From JANMQK01 sp031370485 (GTDB lineage: Bacteria > Acidobacteriota > Polarisedimenticolia > Gp22-AA2): DNA of 30,324 nucleotides. The notes beneath the pieces were generated by a model. It did no database searches. It was not told the DNA's origin and saw nothing but the letters and a program-made list of their open reading frames with translations. The position numbers and the translations under genes are program-made. Positions 7,530-14,536 of the stretch are shown here, piece after piece. Positions within the stretch are counted from its first letter, which is position 1. Each line of letters opens with the position of its first letter. Where the stretch lies: positions 1 through 30,324 of the forward strand of contig JANMQK010000035.1 of assembly GCA_031370485.1 (NCBI GenBank), in the 5' to 3' direction.

Positions 7530-8711
7530 CTATACGAGTGGCTGCCGAGAAATCTTGTAGGTTCCCGACTCGACCTGGTACAGATAGGGCCTGCCCCGGG
7601 GATCAACGATGGCGTCCGGACGGAGCAATCTCCCGGTGACCAGGTAGCGCAGGTCAACTGGATACCCGCGGTTCAGCAGGAAATAGACCTGGATGGCGAA
7701 GTCGACCCGTTGCAGGTGATTCTCGGCGATGGCGTCGACGATCGCCTCGGTCTCGCCCGCTCCAATGATGGGCTCCATCCAGGCGAACTGTGCCCTGCCG
7801 TCGTCCCAGCCGCTCACGAGCGGCCGGGCGCGAAGCAGGATGGTCCCGCCGGCAAGAAGGATCAGGACCAGGTAGCCGAGCCCAATCAGCAACGGCGACG
7901 TCTCGGCCGCCTCGACCGCGGGGACGGGGGTCGCGGCGCCGCGGCGGACGGCCGTTCGAAGCTCTTCGACGAGGTGGCGGCTGATCAGCTCGAAGAGTAT
8001 CCGGCATGTCTCGAACTCGCCCAGCGCCGATCGCTCGATGATCTCCTGCACGGTCCTTTTCCCGTCGACCAGGCCGTGGACCATGCGCTCCTGCTCGCTC
8101 AGCGTGACCGCGCCCGCCGCCTCGTCCTTCGAGGCCGATCTCGCCGCCCCGGGCGCGGCCTGTGCGATATCGACGTTGGCCCGCCTGAACACCATCGAGA
8201 AGGACCGGATCGCCTTTTCGATCATCGGCCATTCGTCGAGGATGCGGGCCCCTTCCATCAGCACGCTTTCGGCCGACACGGGCGTGACATGCTCCTGGTC
8301 GTACTCGACGCCCTGCTCCTGGCTGAAGTCGTACTCGCCGGTCTTCCACCGGAACAGCCGGAAAACCATCTGGCTGATCTGCACCTGCAGCGCGTCCCTC
8401 AGTCCCTTGGCGTCGATGAACTTGTGTTCGACGAGGATCTTGCCCATGCGCTGCAGGGTGCTTTTCTGGATCTTCAGCGCGTCTTGAAGCTGCGCCTCGG
8501 TGATCTGACCCGACTTCACCAGCACGGTGCCGAGGCGGTCCTCGAGACGGCGGTGCAGGGAATCCGCTCCCACGACGTTCCCGTCCACGAACGAGACCGT
8601 CATGACCTCCTGATCATGCTTGACGGTGAGGACCCCGGTCTTCCGCTGGATTCCGATCAACTGGAAAATGTCCGCGAGGCTGAAATCCTGGAGGGTTCCC
8701 TTGAGGGCCAT
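7530..8711 (-). CDS. DUF4388 protein with one membrane segment and pseudopilin-like C-terminus
   Basis: This 393-residue protein opens with a DUF4388 domain (MALKGTLQDFSLADIFQLI, then RKTGVLTV and FVDGNVVGA). A helical region with ITEAQLQDALKIQK and a conserved RWKTGEYDF segment follows. A second helical part covers about 200-255. One hydrophobic stretch at about 271-293 (LLIGLGYLVLILLAGGTILL) predicts a membrane anchor. The C-terminus has LLNRGYPVDLRYLV and DPRGRPYLYQVESGTYKIS, which resembles the periplasmic part of type II secretion major pseudopilins. DUF4388 proteins are linked to signalling and surface motility in other bacteria, but the function here is unknown. It is the last gene of a unit with the TPR and DUF1844 genes, six bases after the TPR stop, with GGGAG upstream. 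Confidence 0.85.
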   Translation of the reverse strand: MALKGTLQDFSLADIFQLIGIQRKTGVLTVKHDQEVMTVSFVDGNVVGADSLHRRLEDRLGTVLVKSGQITEAQLQDALKIQKSTLQRMGKILVEHKFIDAKGLRDALQVQISQMVFRLFRWKTGEYDFSQEQGVEYDQEHVTPVSAESVLMEGARILDEWPMIEKAIRSFSMVFRRANVDIAQAAPGAARSASKDEAAGAVTLSEQERMVHGLVDGKRTVQEIIERSALGEFETCRILFELISRHLVEELRTAVRRGAATPVPAVEAAETSPLLIGLGYLVLILLAGGTILLRARPLVSGWDDGRAQFAWMEPIIGAGETEAIVDAIAENHLQRVDFAIQVYFLLNRGYPVDLRYLVTGRLLRPDAIVDPRGRPYLYQVESGTYKISRQPLV

Positions 8712-8717
8712 GGCGCC

Positions 8718-10718
8718 TTACTCCCGCGAAGCTTCGGGCGAGGTCAGGTTGGCGGCGAGCCAGGCGAGGATCGCCAGCCCGAGAAGGGGCACGTACGCGA
8801 TGCCTCCACCGGCGGTGGCCACCGAGCCTGGAAAGACGAGGAGCCGTCCCCGCGCCATCAGCCCGATCCAGGCGGTCAGCCAGGTGGCGAGGAGGACGAC
8901 ACCCAGGAAAGGCCGGCCGCCGATCGTGTGGCCGCTGCCGGGAAGAACCAGGCTGAAGATGCGGGTACCGATGAAGTGCTGCCGCTTGTAGCGCACGACC
9001 TCGGAGAGCTTCCGCTCCTTGACGTTCGGCGCGAGGCCGTCCCTCAGGATGAACAGGTGCATGCACTGAGTGCAGAAATCGGGATACTTGGTCACGGCCT
9101 GACAGCGCCGGCAGAAGGCGCGCCCGCATCGCCCGCAGCGTCGCGCCGTCACTCCGCGCGGCGCCAGGCCGATACCGGGGAGGAGCAGCGCGACAAGCAG
9201 CCCGGCACCTCCCGCCAAAGTCGTCGAGGTCGTCAGGGCCCTCGCCACTTCGCGCCTCAGGCCGTCCGGCAGGCGAAGGCCCATGGTGCGGTCCCAGATC
9301 TCCCGGCGGGAGTACTCGGCATCCTGGGGTAGCCTCTTGGCGTCCGCGGCGGTGGCCCGCGTCACCAGGCGGGTGATGAGAGGGTCGTCGATCTGGCGCG
9401 CCAGCTTCAATTCCTCGTCGGCCGCGCCCAGGCTGAACACCTCGAGGTGGGCCAGGTGGCTGTTGTAGTGGGCCAGGGCCATCCTCGGGTCGGTCTCGAT
9501 GGCCTGGTGATAGTACTTCTGGGCAAGGGCGAACTCCTGCCGCAGGGCGTGCAGGTTGCCGAGGTTCACCATGGCGCGCACGCTCCGGGGATCGATTTCG
9601 AGGACCCGCCTGTACTGGGCCATCGCTTCGTCGATATGGCCCGCGGCGCGATACGCGGACCCCAGAAGGAAGGGAAACAGCGGGTCTCCCGGCCGCTCGC
9701 GCGCGATGCGCTTCAGGGCGCCCTCGGCCTGAAGATCCGGGCCGGCCCGCGCCGACTGCAGGAGGGCCCGCGCGGCGGGATCGACGGCAGTTTCGAAATG
9801 CCATTGCAGGAGCCGACCCGCCGGGCCGGCGATGAGAAGTGCTCCGAGCACCGCTCCGGCCACGAACTTCTCGGACGATTTCAGGTAGGCGAAGAGCAGG
9901 CCGGCCCATGCGGCGAGGATCCATGCCGGCGGCAGGGGGAGAACGATGGGCAGGACCAGGATGCTCCAGCCCAGGATCCGGGATCCCCCATCGGAAAGCC
10001 TCCCCGAAAAACGCTCCTTGAGATCGTGAAAGAAAGCCGGCGCGGCCCGCAGCGAAAGGAGCACGAGCGCCAGGGCCCCGCCCCAGCAGAGACCCGCGTA
10101 CACGATCAGGAAGCCGTTCCCGGCGAGATAGTAGAGAGCTTCGGGATCCGCGAGCAGGACGCTGACCCCAGCCCCGATCTCGCGCGTCGCGCCGAAGATG
10201 TCCCGGTCGCCTCGAAGCAGCACTCCGGCCAGGCCGAAATGTCCCGCGGCCTGCGAGGGCTCGAATCGCAGGGCGAGCATGTAGTTGTCCCGCGCGCTCC
10301 GGTAGTCCCCCTCCTCGAGAGCGCGGCGGGCCTTGGCGAAGAAGGAGGCGGCGATTTCGGGAGCGGCCCGCAGCCCCTCACGGTCCATGAAGGCGAGCGC
10401 GGCGGTTACCAGCCGCGCGGCCTCCTCCGTCTGTCCGCGCTGGAGCAGTGCGCGATGCCGGAACCACAGGTCTCCGAGGATCTCCCTCGAATTGACCCCC
10501 TGGCCCGGCAGCGGAACCACCTCGGGCGCGCTTTCTCCCCCGCCAGGCTCCGACGCCCCGCGTTCTCCAGGAGAAGCGGCCTGCCCCGATTCAATGACGA
10601 TGACCTGGGCGTCCTGCCCCGCGGGCGGGTCGGCCGGCCAGGCCGGAGTGATGCCGGCCGACATGGCGATTCCCATCCAGAGCGAGGCGAAGATTCGTCC
10701 CGTGCTCGTCACCGTCAT
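8718..10718 (-). CDS. Membrane TPR protein with double zinc ribbon
   Basis: This 666-residue protein has an apparent signal peptide (MTVTSTGRIFASLWMGIAMSAGI) and a low-complexity acidic linker. TPR-like helices lie at about 84-170. Hydrophobic segments lie at about 200-223, 250-275 and 286-303. A second TPR block at about 345-450 includes DPLFPFLLGSAYRAAGHIDE and MVNLGNLHALRQEFALAQ. Another membrane segment at about 498-518 leads to a treble-clef/zinc-ribbon-like cluster, with Cys528, 531, 536, 539, 549 and 552. Two or more hydrophobic segments end the protein. No named family is recognised. It is probably a membrane scaffold. The ATG at 10718 has AGGAAA upstream. It lies between the DUF1844 and DUF4388 genes in the same orientation. 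Confidence 0.8.
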   Translation of the reverse strand: MTVTSTGRIFASLWMGIAMSAGITPAWPADPPAGQDAQVIVIESGQAASPGERGASEPGGGESAPEVVPLPGQGVNSREILGDLWFRHRALLQRGQTEEAARLVTAALAFMDREGLRAAPEIAASFFAKARRALEEGDYRSARDNYMLALRFEPSQAAGHFGLAGVLLRGDRDIFGATREIGAGVSVLLADPEALYYLAGNGFLIVYAGLCWGGALALVLLSLRAAPAFFHDLKERFSGRLSDGGSRILGWSILVLPIVLPLPPAWILAAWAGLLFAYLKSSEKFVAGAVLGALLIAGPAGRLLQWHFETAVDPAARALLQSARAGPDLQAEGALKRIARERPGDPLFPFLLGSAYRAAGHIDEAMAQYRRVLEIDPRSVRAMVNLGNLHALRQEFALAQKYYHQAIETDPRMALAHYNSHLAHLEVFSLGAADEELKLARQIDDPLITRLVTRATAADAKRLPQDAEYSRREIWDRTMGLRLPDGLRREVARALTTSTTLAGGAGLLVALLLPGIGLAPRGVTARRCGRCGRAFCRRCQAVTKYPDFCTQCMHLFILRDGLAPNVKERKLSEVVRYKRQHFIGTRIFSLVLPGSGHTIGGRPFLGVVLLATWLTAWIGLMARGRLLVFPGSVATAGGGIAYVPLLGLAILAWLAANLTSPEASRE

Positions 10719-10758
10719 GGGTGGATTTCCTGGGCCACGGGGAGGCGGGCCGGGACAC

Positions 10759-11244
10759 TCACGGGGTCTTGGAGGGTCTCGACTTCGCGGTGACGTACTG
10801 CATCTGAAGATCGCCGATGAGCCCTTCGAACATGGCCGCCTCTTCCGCGGTCAGGTTGCCGCGAGTCTTGATCCGGAGAGCCTGCAGGAGATCGATGATC
10901 TGGTGCGCGCCCTCCAGGTCGACCTCGATCTGTCCCGTGAACGGGTTCTTGGCCAGCCCGAGACTGGCGGCCGCCTGGCGGGCGAGGTTCAGAATCATGT
11001 TCTGGAACTGGGCCGACGCCGCTGAGTCATCGCCGGTTCCCTGCGCGGGCCCTTCCGCCCCGGCGCCCTTGCGTCCCGCCTTTTCCCTGGTCGACTCGGA
11101 GGGGCCCGGGAAATCGGCCAGCGTATCGGGAGCGTCGTCGCGGGGCGCGTCGGGGTTGCGCAGAGAGCCGTCCGTCGTGAAGGATCGACGATCGATCACG
11201 CGGATCTCCTCCTGCTTTTTCGTCTTGTCCCTGGTGTCGCTCAT
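10759..11244 (-). CDS. DUF1844 domain protein
   Basis: This protein of about 161 residues has a C-terminal DUF1844 domain over about residues 80-150. It includes FQNMILNLARQAAASLGL, DLEGAHQIIDLLQAL and NLTAEEAAMFEGLIGDLQ. The function of the family is unknown; it is common in Acidobacteriota and Deltaproteobacteria. The N-terminus (MSDTRDKTKKQEEIRVIDRRSFT) fits the usual family start, so the ATG at 11244 was chosen, with GGCGGA four bases upstream. Alternatives are ATG at 11256 and TTG at 11268. The middle is low-complexity and charged. It is the first gene of the DUF1844-TPR-DUF4388 unit and has a good promoter of its own. Confidence 0.85.
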   Translation of the reverse strand: MSDTRDKTKKQEEIRVIDRRSFTTDGSLRNPDAPRDDAPDTLADFPGPSESTREKAGRKGAGAEGPAQGTGDDSAASAQFQNMILNLARQAAASLGLAKNPFTGQIEVDLEGAHQIIDLLQALRIKTRGNLTAEEAAMFEGLIGDLQMQYVTAKSRPSKTP

Positions 11245-11298
11245 GAGATCCGCCATCGCTTCTCGCAACGCTCGACCCCGGCGGCCGGCATGGCGCGG

Positions 11299-11327
11299 AG
11301 GATAGCACCTCGAAACGCCTAAAACAA
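11299..11327 (-). promoter_or_regulatory. Predicted sigma-70 promoter of the DUF1844 unit
   Basis: On the minus strand TTGTTT (11327-11322), a 17-base spacer and TATCCT (11304-11299) form a good promoter. Transcription would start near 11292, about 48 bases before the chosen DUF1844 start. It is divergent from the mazG promoter and the two cores are 16 bases apart. Confidence 0.6.
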
Positions 11328-11343
11328 GACGCGCCGCAGCGCG

Positions 11344-11372
11344 TTGCTTCGCGCATCTCCCTGGGCTACCAT
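11344..11372 (+). promoter_or_regulatory. Predicted sigma-70 promoter of mazG
   Basis: TTGCTT (11344-11349), a 17-base spacer and TACCAT (11367-11372) precede mazG. Transcription would begin near 11379, giving a leader of about 33 bases. It is back to back with the DUF1844 promoter. Confidence 0.5.
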
Positions 11373-11411
11373 GCGCCTCGAGTCTCGATGGCCCCCAGTG
11401 GAAGGGAGAGC

Positions 11412-12269
11412 ATGTCCGGGATCGATCGGCTCGTGGAGATCATGGACCGCCTGCGCGGGCCCGACGGGTGTCCCTGGGACCGTGAGCAGACCCTGGAGAC
11501 CCTGGCGACGTACCTCGTGGAGGAAAGCTACGAGGTCGTCGAAGCCATACGCAGCGGCTCTCCCGTCGATTTGAAGGAGGAGCTCGGAGACCTCCTTTTC
11601 CAGATCGTGTTCCAGGCGAGAGTCGCTCAGGAACGGGGTGATTTCGATCTCGAACAAATCATGCAGGGGATCGCCGACAAGATCGTCCGGCGCCATCCGC
11701 ATGTGTTCGGGGACGCGAGGCTGCGCACGGCGGACCAGGTGCTGGCGCAGTGGGAGCAGATCAAGAGCGAGGAGAGACGGGACAAGGAGGACGGATCGAT
11801 CTTCTCCGGGGTGCCCGCCAGCCTGCCCGCGCTCCTGAAGGCACTGCGGATTTCGAGCAAGGCCTCCCGGGTCGGGTTCGACTGGCCGGACCGCCCGGAA
11901 TTGCTGGCCAAGGTCGATGAGGAACTGGCGGAACTGCGCGAGGCGCTCGCGAGCGGCGACAAACGGGGTGTCGAGGAAGAGCTGGGGGATCTGCTTTTCA
12001 CCATCGCGAACGTCGCGCGGCAGGAGGCGATCGATCCCGAGGCGGCCCTGCAGGAGGCCAACCGCAAGTTCGTGGCGCGTTTCCGCTACGTCGAGGGGCG
12101 GCTGAGAAAGGAAGGGCTGTCCCCCGGACCCGAGGCCCGCGATCGGATGGAGGCGCTCTGGACGAATGCGAAGTCGGCGGTCAGAAGAACTTCGCCTGGC
12201 CGAACTTCCCCATCCTCCGGAATTTCTGGTAGCGCGCCTCGAGGCGCTCGGCGGGGGCGATCGACATGA
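11412..12269 (+). CDS. mazG: Nucleoside triphosphate pyrophosphohydrolase MazG
   Basis: This 285-residue tandem-domain MazG hydrolyses (d)NTPs to monophosphates and pyrophosphate, which cleans the nucleotide pool. The first domain has the opening GPDGCPWDREQTLETL and the metal-binding EExxE-type motifs LVEESYEVVEAI and KEELGDLLFQIVF. The second repeats them as VDEELAELREAL and VEEELGDLLFTIAN, after SRVGFDWPD. The start is ATG at 11412 (MSGIDRLVEIMDRL) behind GGGAG; an in-frame ATG at 11388 is less likely. The family normally ends soon after a MEALW motif, which here is followed by a 36-residue Ser/Arg/Gly-rich tail encoded opposite the end of accA, an 89-base convergent overlap. No toxin-antitoxin partner is adjacent. 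Confidence 0.94.
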   Translation: MSGIDRLVEIMDRLRGPDGCPWDREQTLETLATYLVEESYEVVEAIRSGSPVDLKEELGDLLFQIVFQARVAQERGDFDLEQIMQGIADKIVRRHPHVFGDARLRTADQVLAQWEQIKSEERRDKEDGSIFSGVPASLPALLKALRISSKASRVGFDWPDRPELLAKVDEELAELREALASGDKRGVEEELGDLLFTIANVARQEAIDPEAALQEANRKFVARFRYVEGRLRKEGLSPGPEARDRMEALWTNAKSAVRRTSPGRTSPSSGISGSAPRGARRGRST

Positions 12270-13143
12270 GTTCCCGGATCTGGGAGGCCAGGTGCTCGTC
12301 GAGAATCGCCGCCTGGCGGGCCGGGTCGGCCTGCGCTCCCCCGGGCGGCTCCGGCACGATGGCGTCGATCACCTCCATCTCCTTAAGGTCGGGCGCCGTC
12401 ATCCGCATCGCCCGGGCCGCCTCCTTCGCTTTGCCCTGATCCGACCACAGGATCGCCGCGCATCCTTCCGGGCTGATCACCGAGTAGATGGCATGCTCGA
12501 GCATCAGAACGCGATCGCCGACGGCGATCGCCAGGGCGCCGCCACTTCCCCCTTCCCCGGTCACCGTCACCACGATGGGAATCGTCAGACGCGACATCAG
12601 CCTCAGGCTGAAGGCGATGGCCTCCGCCTGGCCGCGTTCCTCGGCGCCCCTCCCCGGGTAGGCGCCCGGCGTGTCCACGAAGGTGAACAACGGCCGTTGG
12701 AACTTCTCCGCCAGCTCCATCAGGCGGATCGCCTTGCGGTATCCCTCGGGACGCGGCATGCCGAAGTTCCTGAACACCTTTTCCTTCGTGTCGCGTCCCT
12801 TCTGGTGCCCCAGGATGGCGACCGGCGCCCCCTTGTAGAGCGCGAAACCGGCCACGATCGCGGGGTCCTCGGCGTACTTGCGATCGCCGTGGAGCTGGAC
12901 GAAGTCGGTGAAGATGTGATTGACGTAGTCGAGAGTGTAGGGCCGCTTGGGGTGGCGGGCCACAAGGGCGCGCTGCCACGGCGAGAGCCGGGCGAAGACC
13001 TCCTGGCGCATCAGGTCGAGGCGCCGCTGCAGCCGGGATATCTCCGCGGATCGATCGTCGCCGCCCGGGACCCCCGAGAGCTCTTCGATTCTTTTCTCGA
13101 GATCGCGCAGCGGCTTTTCGATGTCGTCGTCCTCGACCGCCAT
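12181..13143 (-). CDS. accA: Acetyl-CoA carboxylase carboxyltransferase subunit alpha
   Basis: This 320-residue AccA is the normal length. With AccD it transfers the carboxyl group from biotin to acetyl-CoA, the committed step of fatty-acid synthesis. Visible features are the N-terminal helical region (DIEKPLRDLEKRIEEL), RPYTLDYVNHIFTDFVQLHGDR, the crotonase-fold core FVDTPGAYPGRGAEERGQ, and the oxyanion-region motif GEGGSGGALAIAVGD followed by YSVISPEGCAAILW. The ATG at 13143 has no recognisable ribosome-binding site. A possible promoter sits so close that the mRNA could be leaderless. It lies 59 bases after xerD and converges on mazG with an 89-base overlap. No accB, accC or accD is in the window. 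Confidence 0.97.
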   Translation of the reverse strand: MAVEDDDIEKPLRDLEKRIEELSGVPGGDDRSAEISRLQRRLDLMRQEVFARLSPWQRALVARHPKRPYTLDYVNHIFTDFVQLHGDRKYAEDPAIVAGFALYKGAPVAILGHQKGRDTKEKVFRNFGMPRPEGYRKAIRLMELAEKFQRPLFTFVDTPGAYPGRGAEERGQAEAIAFSLRLMSRLTIPIVVTVTGEGGSGGALAIAVGDRVLMLEHAIYSVISPEGCAAILWSDQGKAKEAARAMRMTAPDLKEMEVIDAIVPEPPGGAQADPARQAAILDEHLASQIRELMSIAPAERLEARYQKFRRMGKFGQAKFF

Positions 13144-13150
13144 GACGGCT

Positions 13151-13179
13151 AGTCAAGCACACGACCCCCGGGCTGTCAA
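13151..13179 (-). promoter_or_regulatory. Possible promoter directly in front of accA
   Basis: On the minus strand a perfect TTGACA (13179-13174) is followed by 17 bases and the poor -10 TTGACT (13156-13151). Initiation seven bases beyond would fall at or next to the accA ATG, giving a leaderless transcript, which agrees with the absence of a Shine-Dalgarno sequence. The -10 matches only three of six positions. Confidence 0.35.
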
Positions 13180-13202
13180 GCATCCCGCGGCGCTATGCGC
13201 GA

Positions 13203-14093
13203 TCAGGCGCGCGGGTGGAAGTCCTTGTAGATTCTCTTCAAGCGCTCCCGGTTGATGTGGGTGTAGATCTGGGTCGTCGAGATGTCGGCGTGCCCGAGCA
13301 TCACCTGCACCGAGCGAAGGTCGGCGCCGCGCTCGAGCAGATGGGTCGCGAAGGAATGGCGCAGGACGTGAGGGCTGATCTTGCCGCGCAAGCCTATGGT
13401 CCGTCCATACTTCTTGAGGATCTTCCAGAAACCCTGCCGCGTCATCGCCCGGCCCCGGCTGTTCACGAAGATCGCTGAGGCGGATTTGCCCTTGAGAAGG
13501 GCGGGACGGGCGGGGTCGAGGTACGAGCGCAGCCTCTGCATCGCCGCCCGGCCCATCGGCACGAGCCGCTCCTTCTTTCCCTTGCCAACACAGGTGAGGT
13601 ACCCGACGTCGAGATTCAGGTCCCGCAGTCGCAGCGATACGAGCTCGGAAACCCTGAGACCGGTGGCGTAGAGAAGTTCCACCATGGCCGCGTCGCGCAG
13701 TCCGAGCGGCTGCGCCGGGTCGGGTGCCGCAAGCAGGTGATCCACCTCCTCCAGCGTCAGGAATCGCGGCAGGCTCTTCCAGGTGCGTGGCGCGCGGATG
13801 GCCGCGGTGGGGTCCTCATTGACGATTTTCTCGGTCACGAGGTACCGGTAGAACATGCGCACGGCGTTGAGCGTTCGTGCGATCGATTTCGGCGAGAGCC
13901 CCTGGCGGGACAAAGACCGGGCGAACTCGTTGATCTCCCCCTGACGGACCTGTCGTGGGTCGCCGCCCTTCCCGTTGAGAAAGCGGCAGAATTTTCGCAG
14001 GTCGAGGCCGTAGGCGAGAAGGGTGTTCTTCGCCAGTCCCCTCTCGACCGTCAGGTGGTGGAGGAAATCCTGGACCAGGGAGGTGGTCTTCAT
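13203..14093 (-). CDS. xerD: Tyrosine recombinase XerD (chromosome dimer resolution)
   Basis: This 296-residue Xer recombinase resolves chromosome dimers at dif with a partner Xer protein and FtsK. The N-terminal SAM-like core-binding domain covers about residues 1-95. The catalytic domain shows the full set: Arg147 (ATGLRVSE), Lys171 (GKGKKERLVP), His242 and Arg245 (PHVLRHSFATHLLERG), His268 (MLGHADISTTQIYTH) and nucleophile Tyr277. Spacing matches E. coli XerD within two residues, and the end HPRA is also XerD-like. The ATG at 14093 overlaps the dtd stop as ATGA. It is part of murJ-dtd-xerD and no phage or integron genes are near, so a housekeeping role is likely. XerC cannot be fully excluded. 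Confidence 0.93.
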   Translation of the reverse strand: MKTTSLVQDFLHHLTVERGLAKNTLLAYGLDLRKFCRFLNGKGGDPRQVRQGEINEFARSLSRQGLSPKSIARTLNAVRMFYRYLVTEKIVNEDPTAAIRAPRTWKSLPRFLTLEEVDHLLAAPDPAQPLGLRDAAMVELLYATGLRVSELVSLRLRDLNLDVGYLTCVGKGKKERLVPMGRAAMQRLRSYLDPARPALLKGKSASAIFVNSRGRAMTRQGFWKILKKYGRTIGLRGKISPHVLRHSFATHLLERGADLRSVQVMLGHADISTTQIYTHINRERLKRIYKDFHPRA

Positions 14094-14536
14094 GGTCCCT
14101 GGCCTTCGAGGACGAAGGTGACCGGCCCGGCGTTCACCAGTTCGACCTCCATGAACTCGCGAAATCGCCCCGTGGCGATCGTGAGCGGGCTGCGGGCCAG
14201 GCGTTCGACGAACGCCGCATACATCGCCTCGGCCTCGGCGGGAGGGGCCGCCTTCTCAAAGCCGGGCCGCCTCCCCCGGGTCAGGTCCCCGACCAGCGTG
14301 AACTGGGAGACCACGAGGATCGCCGCTCCGATCTCGAGGGCGGAGCGGTTCATTTTCCCTGCGCTGTCTTCGAAAACGCGCATTTGTAGCACCTTGTCGC
14401 AGAGCCAGTCAAGGTCGCCCCCCGTGTCCCCCTTCTCGATTCCCAGCAGCACGAGCAGCCCCGCGCCAATGCGGCCCACCGACTCGCCGCGCACGCGGAC
14501 CTCGGCGCGGGAGACGCGCTGAATGACGGCCCTCAA
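14090..14536 (-). CDS. dtd: D-aminoacyl-tRNA deacylase
   Basis: This 148-residue protein hydrolyses D-amino acids (and Gly mischarged on tRNA-Ala) from tRNA, a proofreading step. The start is TTG at 14536, giving the canonical MRAVIQRVSRA; AGGAAAGG lies upstream, and the TTG overlaps the murJ stop codon by the four bases TTGA. Family motifs are SQFTL (residues 77-81) and NAGPVT (135-140), with the cross-subunit Gly-cisPro pair at 137-138. Length is normal for the family. The reading frame stays open far upstream opposite nothing relevant, so a longer start would be wrong. Its stop overlaps xerD by four bases, so murJ, dtd and xerD look translationally coupled. Confidence 0.95.
   Translation of the reverse strand: MRAVIQRVSRAEVRVRGESVGRIGAGLLVLLGIEKGDTGGDLDWLCDKVLQMRVFEDSAGKMNRSALEIGAAILVVSQFTLVGDLTRGRRPGFEKAAPPAEAEAMYAAFVERLARSPLTIATGRFREFMEVELVNAGPVTFVLEGQGP

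Noticed and set aside
7485..9332. 615-codon plus-strand open frame opposite the DUF4388 and TPR genes
   Set aside because: It has no recognisable motif and is compositionally a shadow. The minus strand has coherent domains, membrane segments and ribosome-binding sites.
13203..14093. xerD gene as a sign of a mobile element or integrative island
   Set aside because: Its sequence and end match housekeeping XerD, it is coupled to dtd and murJ, and no attachment repeats or phage genes are present.
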